NCBI RefSeq assembly: GCF_947498175.1
Contig: NZ_CANMJB010000007.1
Coordinates: 1-64,000, forward strand
DNA length: 64,000 bases
Source of the DNA: an uncultured Algimonas sp.
GTDB lineage: Bacteria; Pseudomonadota; Alphaproteobacteria; Caulobacterales; Maricaulaceae
Direction: 5' to 3'
The notes beneath the pieces are model-generated. The model was not told the DNA's origin. It did not search any database and saw only the letters and a program-made list of their open reading frames with translations. A program made the translations under genes and the position numbers. Numbering within the stretch: position 1 is the stretch's first letter; each line of letters opens with the position of its first letter. Of this stretch, positions 58,703-64,000 are shown piece by piece.

Positions 58703-59507
58703 TGGCGATGGACTCCCAGATACGGATGGCTTGGCGCGTTTCCGCCACGTCGTGAACGCGCAAGATGGCCGCCCCGTTGCTTGCCGCGAACAGCCCGCTA
58801 GCCAGGGATCCGGCCAGCCGCTTCTCGACCGGGCTGCCGTCGATCGTCTGGATGAAGCTCTTGCGCGATGTCCCGATCAGGGTCGGCGCAAGGTCGGCGA
58901 AGCGCGCCGTGCCGCGCAGGATCGCCAGATTGTCCTCCAGCCGTTTGCCGAAACCGATGCCCGGATCGATGGTGACCCTCTCGCGCTCCACGCCCGCCGC
59001 CTCGCAGGCCGCAAGACGACGGCGCAAGTAGGCCAGCACCTCTTCGACCGGATCGTCGTAGGTCGGCCGGTCCTGCATGGTCTCGGGCGGACCTTGCGCG
59101 TGCATCAGGATGACCGGGCAGCCCAGATCGGCCGCAAGCGGCAGGCTATCTTCGGAGTAGGTCAGGGCGGTGACATCGTTCCAGATGTCCGCCCCGGCCA
59201 GGATCGCCGCTTCGGCCACTTCGGGTTTGCGCGTATCGACGCTGAGGACCGGTTCCGGATCGTCATCCCGTGTTGCTTCTCGGATGGCCCGGATCACCGG
59301 CACGACCCGGTCGCGCTCGACCTGCCACGGCACCGTCCGCGCACCAGGCCGCGTGCTTTCCCCGCCGATGTCGAGACTGTCCGCACCGTCGTCGACCATC
59401 CGCCGCGCTTGGCGCACGGCCGCTTCGAGATCGCCATACCGCCCGCCATCGGAGAAACTGTCCGGCGTGACGTTGAGGATGCCCATGATCTGCGGTCGGC
59501 GGAACAT
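58695..59507 (-). CDS. folP: Dihydropteroate synthase
   Basis: Joins p-aminobenzoate to the pterin in folate synthesis; target of sulfonamides. The 270-residue TIM-barrel protein has MGILNVTPDSFSDGG, DIGGESTRPGA, LSVDTRKP, WNDVTAL, TIDPGIGFGK and the C-terminal IGTSRKSFI and LRVHDVAET blocks. AGAGG lies six bases before the ATG. Upstream of it a divergent TonB-like gene separates it from ftsH, which is adjacent in many relatives. Confidence 0.97.
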   Translation of the reverse strand: MFRRPQIMGILNVTPDSFSDGGRYGDLEAAVRQARRMVDDGADSLDIGGESTRPGARTVPWQVERDRVVPVIRAIREATRDDDPEPVLSVDTRKPEVAEAAILAGADIWNDVTALTYSEDSLPLAADLGCPVILMHAQGPPETMQDRPTYDDPVEEVLAYLRRRLAACEAAGVERERVTIDPGIGFGKRLEDNLAILRGTARFADLAPTLIGTSRKSFIQTIDGSPVEKRLAGSLASGLFAASNGAAILRVHDVAETRQAIRIWESIANV

Positions 59508-59603
59508 GAGGCGCCTCTAGCTCGGTTGGTCCCGCGCGGACAAGCGCGCACCCTTCCGCTTGTTAAGTTCTTGTCCTTTCCAGACTGTGCCAGAGCAGGT
59601 TGA

Positions 59604-60506
59604 GTGGTACGTAACGATATTTCGAGGCGGCGGCTCTGGGCCTTGGCGGGCTCGGCGGGTCTTCATGCCGGGCTTGTCTATCTGGCCGTTTTGGCTTCTT
59701 CGCCCCGAAAGCTGAACGACGTCGTGATCATTCCAGTCTCGGTTCTGGAGGACGATACGGCCGAGCCGGAACCGGATCCGATCGTGACGACGCTCCCCGA
59801 GGCGCAGGAGCAGATCCCCGAAGCAGACCCTGTGGAGCCGTCCCCGCCGCTGGAACGCATGCCGCCATCGGTGCCGGAAGTCGGTGGCAGCCAGACTGAT
59901 CGTGCGAGTTTACCGGACGAACCGGACACCAACGTCGCGGAAGGCGAGGAAGCCACGCCCTATACGTCCGGACGTCTCGACATTGACCCGGCTTGGCGCG
60001 TCGATCCGCAAGCTGGCGGGACGGGAGCCCCCCTCGTCGGAGGTCTTGGACCGGCTTTGGATTGTCTCAAGGGGTTCGAGGAAGACTGTTCCGACCAAAG
60101 ACGGCAGGTCTTCGCGGAACAGCAACTGAGCGAGACCGACAAGGTGTGGATGCCGACCTTCGCCCATTCCGGTCTGTCCGATCCCCGCTTCGTCGGGATG
60201 AGCGAACGTGAGATCCGCGGAGAGCTGGGTGTGGCCATCGCCGGTGAAAATGGCTGGTACATCCCGTTCAGTCCGGTCGGGATCAGCAGTTACTGGACCG
60301 ATCCTCTCTATGGTGTGAACAAACGCTGCCGCGCTGTCGTGGGTAAAAACCCCTTCGAAAACAAACTTGGCGAAACGGAAATGGTTCAAGACTGCCCCGC
60401 GCTTCGCAAGGCACAAGGCGACCTGCCGTCCTGGCGGCGCGAGTGGGAACCCGGCGGCGCGGATCCCGATCCCGCCGATTGGGCCAAAAAGAAAAAGCCC
60501 GGCTGA
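59604..60506 (+). CDS. TonB-like N-terminal anchor protein without TonB C-terminal domain
   Basis: The 300-residue product has a single N-terminal helix preceded by Arg residues (ALAGSAGLHAGLVYLAVLAS), like TonB anchors. A Pro/Glu/Asp-rich periplasmic spacer to about residue 110 follows, then a C-terminal segment (about 120-300) with four cysteines (LDCLKGFEEDC, CRAVVG, DCPALR) that I do not recognise. The usual TonB C-terminal domain is absent. GTG at 59604 has AGCAGG upstream. The last codons (KKKKPG) are in the stem of the terminator. Function unknown. Confidence 0.8.
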   Translation: MVRNDISRRRLWALAGSAGLHAGLVYLAVLASSPRKLNDVVIIPVSVLEDDTAEPEPDPIVTTLPEAQEQIPEADPVEPSPPLERMPPSVPEVGGSQTDRASLPDEPDTNVAEGEEATPYTSGRLDIDPAWRVDPQAGGTGAPLVGGLGPALDCLKGFEEDCSDQRRQVFAEQQLSETDKVWMPTFAHSGLSDPRFVGMSEREIRGELGVAIAGENGWYIPFSPVGISSYWTDPLYGVNKRCRAVVGKNPFENKLGETEMVQDCPALRKAQGDLPSWRREWEPGGADPDPADWAKKKKPG

Positions 60507-60517
60507 CGCCGGGCTTT
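60494..60517. terminator. Bidirectional terminator containing a stop codon in its loop
   Basis: AAAGCCCGGC (60494-60503) pairs with GCCGGGCTTT (60508-60517) around TGAC, and the TGA at 60504-60506 is the stop codon of the TonB-like gene. An A-run on one side and T-run on the other allow use by both this gene and convergent ftsH, whose stop is at 60523. Confidence 0.88.
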
Positions 60518-60522
60518 CTGTA

Positions 60523-62499
60523 CTACTCGCCGGGATCGATATCCCGCGCCGGACTGGCCCCGCCGATCGGCTTGGGCTTGGGCCGCGGCTTCGTCGTCGT
60601 TGGAACCGCGCTGACGGAAGGCCGTCCGCCACCCGATCCGTCGGGGCGCTTGGGTTTGGTGCCGTCTTCCAGCAGCGCCTTGATCTCGTCCCCGGACAGG
60701 GTTTCGTATTCCAGCAACGCTTCGGCCAGCGCGACCCAGTCGTCCTTCTTCTCGGTCAGGATGTCCTTGGCCTTGTCGTGAGCCTCGGTCACGAAGCGTT
60801 TGATTTCCTGCTCGATGATCTTCGCCGTTTCCGGTGAAATGGACGAGCCGCGACCGATTCCGGGCATGAAGCTCTGCTGGTCCGTATCCTTGTAGGCGAT
60901 CGGGCCGACGACGTCGGACAGGCCCCACTCCGTGACCATGGCGGTCGCGATGCGGGTGACCTGTTCGATGTCTGAACTGGCTCCGGATGTTACTTTTTCA
61001 TAGCCGAAATGGATTTCCTCGGCCGCGCGACCGCCCATGGCCATCGCCATGCGCGCGATCATCTCCTCGCGGCTCTGGCTGATCTGGTCCCGTTCGGGCA
61101 TGTATTGCACCATGCCCAGCGCACGGCCGCGCGGAATGATGGTCGCCTTGTGGATCGGCAGGCTACCCGGCATGTTGAGGCCGACCACGGCGTGACCGGC
61201 TTCGTGGTAGGCCGTCATCGCCTTTTCCTCGTCGGTCATGGCCAGGGTGCGACGCTCCGCGCCCATCATCACCTTGTCGCGCGCATCCTCGAATTCGCGC
61301 ATCGTGATCTTCAGCTTGTTGCGCCGCGCGGACAGCAAGGCCGCTTCGTTGACGAGGTTCGCCAGGTCCGCGCCGGAAAAACCGGGCGTGCCTCGCGCAA
61401 TGTATTTCACGTCGACGTCCGCCGCCATGGGCTTGCCGCGCATATGCACTTCGAGGATTTTCTCGCGCCCCATGATGTCCGGATAGGGCACCTCGATCTG
61501 ACGGTCGAACCGGCCCGGGCGCAGCAGCGCCTTGTCGAGCACGTCGGGACGGTTGGTCGCCGCGATGATGATCACGCCTTCCTGACCCTCGAAGCCGTCC
61601 ATTTCCACCAGCAGCTGGTTGAGCGTCTGCTCGCGTTCCTCGTGACCGCCGGACGTGCCGACGCCCCGGTGGCGACCGACCGCGTCGATCTCGTCGATGA
61701 AGATGATGCAGGGCGCATGCTTGCGCGCTTCGGCGAACATTTCGCGCACGCGCGACGCGCCGACCCCGACGAACATCTCCACGAAATCGGAGCCTGAAAT
61801 GGTGAAGAAAGGCACTTCCGCCTCGCCGGCCACGGCGCGGGCCAACAAGGTCTTACCCGTGCCCGGAGGCCCAACGAGCAACGCACCGGTTGGAATGCGC
61901 GCGCCGAGCCGCGTGAACTTGCTGGGATCTTTGAGGAATTCGACGACCTCTTTGAGGTCTTCCTTGGCCGATTCCACGCCCGCCACGTCTTCGAACGTCA
62001 CGCGCTTGGTGTTCTCCGTCAGCAGCTTGGCCTTGGACTTGCCGAAGCTCATCGCCCCGCCGCGTCCCGCGCCCTGCATGTTGCGGAAGACGAGGAAGAA
62101 CAGGCCGATGATGATCAGCAACGGCAGGAGCGAGATGAGCAGATTGCCGAGCAGGGATGGCTCGCTCTTCTCGGCGTACTGGTAAGGCACGTCCGTTTCC
62201 GCCAGAATGTCGCCGGCCGGATCGGCGGATACGGGCGGGACGTTGACGACATAGGCTTCGCCGCTGCCCAGCTCGCCCGTGACGGTGCCGCCAGGAATGT
62301 CGATCTTGGCGCTCCGGACTTCACCGGCCTCGACGCGTTCGCGGAAGTCGGAGAAGGTGAACGTCTCATCCGCCGACGTCCGCGTCGCATTGCCTTGCGA
62401 CACGGCGAACACGATCATCAGCAGCAAGGCGATGATGCCCCAGACGGCCATTTGCCGCGGATTGTTCTTGTTGGGAGGCGGGGTCTTTTTCTCGGCCAT
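60523..62499 (-). CDS. ftsH: ATP-dependent zinc metalloprotease FtsH
   Basis: Membrane-anchored AAA+ protease that degrades misfolded membrane proteins and regulators such as LpxC. The 658-residue protein has helices near 17-34 and 117-138 around a periplasmic domain. Walker A is Gly210-Thr217 (GPPGTGKT), Walker [12 protein letters not shown], the second region of homology [19 protein letters not shown], and the zinc site His432-Glu433-x-x-His436 (YHEAGH). Length is normal. LpxC is encoded about 30 kb away in the same window. It follows tilS by 117 bases. Confidence 0.98.
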   Translation of the reverse strand: MAEKKTPPPNKNNPRQMAVWGIIALLLMIVFAVSQGNATRTSADETFTFSDFRERVEAGEVRSAKIDIPGGTVTGELGSGEAYVVNVPPVSADPAGDILAETDVPYQYAEKSEPSLLGNLLISLLPLLIIIGLFFLVFRNMQGAGRGGAMSFGKSKAKLLTENTKRVTFEDVAGVESAKEDLKEVVEFLKDPSKFTRLGARIPTGALLVGPPGTGKTLLARAVAGEAEVPFFTISGSDFVEMFVGVGASRVREMFAEARKHAPCIIFIDEIDAVGRHRGVGTSGGHEEREQTLNQLLVEMDGFEGQEGVIIIAATNRPDVLDKALLRPGRFDRQIEVPYPDIMGREKILEVHMRGKPMAADVDVKYIARGTPGFSGADLANLVNEAALLSARRNKLKITMREFEDARDKVMMGAERRTLAMTDEEKAMTAYHEAGHAVVGLNMPGSLPIHKATIIPRGRALGMVQYMPERDQISQSREEMIARMAMAMGGRAAEEIHFGYEKVTSGASSDIEQVTRIATAMVTEWGLSDVVGPIAYKDTDQQSFMPGIGRGSSISPETAKIIEQEIKRFVTEAHDKAKDILTEKKDDWVALAEALLEYETLSGDEIKALLEDGTKPKRPDGSGGGRPSVSAVPTTTKPRPKPKPIGGASPARDIDPGE

Positions 62500-62616
62500 G
62501 TAATGTCCAGACTGAAAGGCTTTATTCAGACCCTAACATAGGGGCCCGGCGCCATAATGAAAGCAGGCGATGTGACACGGCCATCGTCTTTTTGCGATCG
62601 GTATGCGCCGCGACCA

Positions 62617-63768
62617 TCACGAAAGCGTCAGGGCAGCCGACAGGCGCTCTTCCACGAGGTTTCTCACCTTCACCGTTCGACCGTAATGCACGCGGTAGCC
62701 GACATGCAGACCGCGGCGCTCCGGATGAAGTTGCCCGCCCTCGCCGCTGACCAGGAATCGTCCGTCCCAGACGGCGGGTTCCGGCGTGACCGCGATCGGC
62801 ACGGCCGTCGGCGCCAGCCGCCGGTCCTTGCGACCGGTCATCGCGACCGGGTCGCGTGACAAGGTGAGGATCTCGCCGTCCCAGCGGCCCATGCAGCCTT
62901 CGCCGATGGCGACAGGGTCGCCGGATGCGAGGTCCGGCAGTCTGGCCGCGATGCGCGCCCGGTCGGCCGGGCCGCCCTGCCCGCCGACGATCGGCGCGAC
63001 CAGAGACAGGGCTGGTTCGCCGATCAGGCGCGGCACGCTGAACTGCCCTTCATGCGTCAGGTGGTAGCCGTTCAGCGCCGCCCGGATACGCGCCATATCG
63101 GCGGACAGCCCGTCCGCCATGTCCGCGGCCAAAGCGAGCATGTCGGATATGAGTTCAGGATGCGCTTGCAGCTCCCGGCGCGTCCTGACGCGCTCGAACG
63201 ACAGATCGCCATTGGACGGATCTTCGATCGCCCGCCCGGCTTCCAGGCCGGACCTCAGCGCGGCGCGCCGCAGGCAGAGCGCGGGCCGGACGAGCGTCAC
63301 ACCCGCCAGTTCCGGCCAGACCGGACCGTAGCGTTGCGTCCGCATTCCGGCCGCGCCGCGCCAGCCGGAGGCGCGCTTGACGCGCATCAACACCGTTTCG
63401 GCTTGATCGTCGGCATGGTGCGCCGTGACCAGCGCCGGGATCCTATGCAAGCGGCAATAATCGCCCATCAGGCCGTAACGGGCGCGTCGGGCTTTCTCCT
63501 GAAGACCCGACGTCGGGCCGTCAGCGCTCCAGCGTAGAATTACGAGGTCATGGCCATGTCCGGCTGCGAGATCGGCCGCCTGGGCCGCTTCGGCCTGCGA
63601 TGTGTCGCGAAGGCCGTGATCGACATGAAGAACCGCGCGCAAGCCACTGTGGGCCTTGAGGATACCCAGAAGGGCGAGGCTGTCGCCACCGCCGGAGAAC
63701 GCGAAGGCGAATGGGGGAGCGTCGGGCGGCAACACCGCCGCGACGGTCTCGGCGGCGTCAGGGTTCAA
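62617..63768 (-). CDS. tilS: tRNA(Ile)-lysidine synthetase
   Basis: Converts the wobble cytidine of tRNA-Ile(CAU) to lysidine so that it reads AUA. The 383-residue protein has the PP-loop SGGGDSLAL (residues 25-33), HVDHGLRDTS, and TAHHADDQAETVLMR; the C-terminal half is divergent. The TTG start at 63768 overlaps the cpoB stop as TTGA, and no better in-frame start is present. cpoB–tilS–ftsH is the usual alphaproteobacterial order. Confidence 0.94.
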   Translation of the reverse strand: MNPDAAETVAAVLPPDAPPFAFAFSGGGDSLALLGILKAHSGLRAVLHVDHGLRDTSQAEAAQAADLAAGHGHDLVILRWSADGPTSGLQEKARRARYGLMGDYCRLHRIPALVTAHHADDQAETVLMRVKRASGWRGAAGMRTQRYGPVWPELAGVTLVRPALCLRRAALRSGLEAGRAIEDPSNGDLSFERVRTRRELQAHPELISDMLALAADMADGLSADMARIRAALNGYHLTHEGQFSVPRLIGEPALSLVAPIVGGQGGPADRARIAARLPDLASGDPVAIGEGCMGRWDGEILTLSRDPVAMTGRKDRRLAPTAVPIAVTPEPAVWDGRFLVSGEGGQLHPERRGLHVGYRVHYGRTVKVRNLVEERLSAALTLS

Positions 63769-64000
63769 CAGCCCGTTCGGGACACTTCCCGGGCCGCCTT
63801 GTCGCGCGCGGCCTGCGGCGCATTCGGGAACTGGTCGCCGAAGCTCTGCAGGGCCGTACAGGCTTCGCCCGTCTGTCCCAGCTCGCGCAAGGACGCGCCG
63901 AGCTTGACGAGGGCGTCCGGTGCCTTTTCGCCGCCGGGCGACGCGCGCATGGCTGCGATGTAGCTTTCGGCCGCCGTATTGAACTGGCCGCGCACGAAAT
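63765..64000 (-). CDS. cpoB: Tol-Pal system protein CpoB/YbgF (partial, 5' end outside the window)
   Basis: Only the C-terminal 77 or so residues are present: FVRGQFNTAAESYIAAMRASPGGEKAPDALVKLG and GQTGEACTALQSFGDQFPNAP are TPR repeats with the pattern of YbgF/CpoB C-termini, ending SRTGC. CpoB coordinates outer-membrane constriction with peptidoglycan synthesis through TolA and PBP1B. It is coupled to tilS by a TTGA overlap. The N-terminal part and pal/tolB would lie beyond 64000. Confidence 0.88.
   Translation of the reverse strand, partial: FVRGQFNTAAESYIAAMRASPGGEKAPDALVKLGASLRELGQTGEACTALQSFGDQFPNAPQAARDKAAREVSRTGC

Noticed and set aside
55337-59507. Thiamine riboswitch near thiD
   Set aside because: thiD overlaps folP with no leader of its own, and no conserved THI-box was seen before folP.

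Overview
This window is GC-rich chromosomal DNA from an alphaproteobacterium. Three lines of evidence point there: alphaproteobacterial gene orders (dgt–SPOR–nagZ–scpAB–tatABC; yajC–secDF; ftsZ–lpxC–bamD–recN–ligA; cpoB–tilS–ftsH), a GTTC-N7-GTTC LexA box in front of uvrA, and very frequent ATGA/GTGA gene overlaps. A coiled-coil protein resembling the polarity factor TipN hints at the Caulobacterales/Hyphomonadales branch; that placement is inference. Almost everything is housekeeping. I see no prophage, insertion sequence, CRISPR array or rRNA.

Layout. 1–3909: hairpin-rich intergenic DNA, then divergent ssb and uvrA sharing an SOS box. 3947–7109: an autotransporter adhesin behind an AT-rich palindromic patch. 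7203–10230: a translationally coupled operon of two paralogous polytopic membrane proteins and a secreted protein with a TonB C-terminal-type domain, function unknown. 10355–13289: trmFO, a squalene/phytoene-synthase-like protein and sodB. 13369–18428: secretion genes (secF, secD, yajC, a double-LysM protein, tatC, tatB, tatA). 18493–23164: scpB, scpA, nagZ, a SPOR protein, dgt. 23227–25963: an A-type Fe–S carrier, a decayed M28 peptidase pseudogene, a fatty-acid desaturase, a beta-carbonic anhydrase. 25976–33242: ligA, recN, bamD, lpxC, ftsZ.

33437–41494 is metabolic: an MFS exporter, a lipoprotein, an acyl-CoA ligase, a threonine/serine dehydratase, and the coupled kbl–tdh–nitroreductase operon, followed by a uracil-DNA-glycosylase-family gene. 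41426–48258 is the classical periplasmic pair pbpC and alpha-2-macroglobulin. 48513–53397 holds an HPt protein, a CPBP protease, the TipN-like protein and an RluD-type pseudouridine synthase. 53352–54591 has an alpha/beta hydrolase, a GIY-YIG protein, a palindromic repeat and tRNA-Leu(TAA). 54609–64000 carries a CinA/MoaB-type protein, an L,D-transpeptidase, an EamA exporter, thiD, folP, a TonB-like N-terminal protein, ftsH, tilS and the 3' part of cpoB.

Cell-envelope work dominates: Sec and Tat export, outer-membrane assembly (BamD), lipid A (LpxC), peptidoglycan turnover and cross-linking (NagZ, PbpC, the L,D-transpeptidase, LysM and SPOR proteins), division (FtsZ, ScpAB) and the Tol-Pal helper CpoB. 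DNA repair (SSB, UvrA, LigA, RecN, the UDG-like protein) is the second theme. The points most worth a second look are the uncharacterised membrane/TonB-C operon, the HPt–CPBP–TipN-like locus, the M28 pseudogene, a threonine dehydrogenase without its structural zinc cysteines, and the GIY-YIG/palindrome/tRNA-Leu arrangement.
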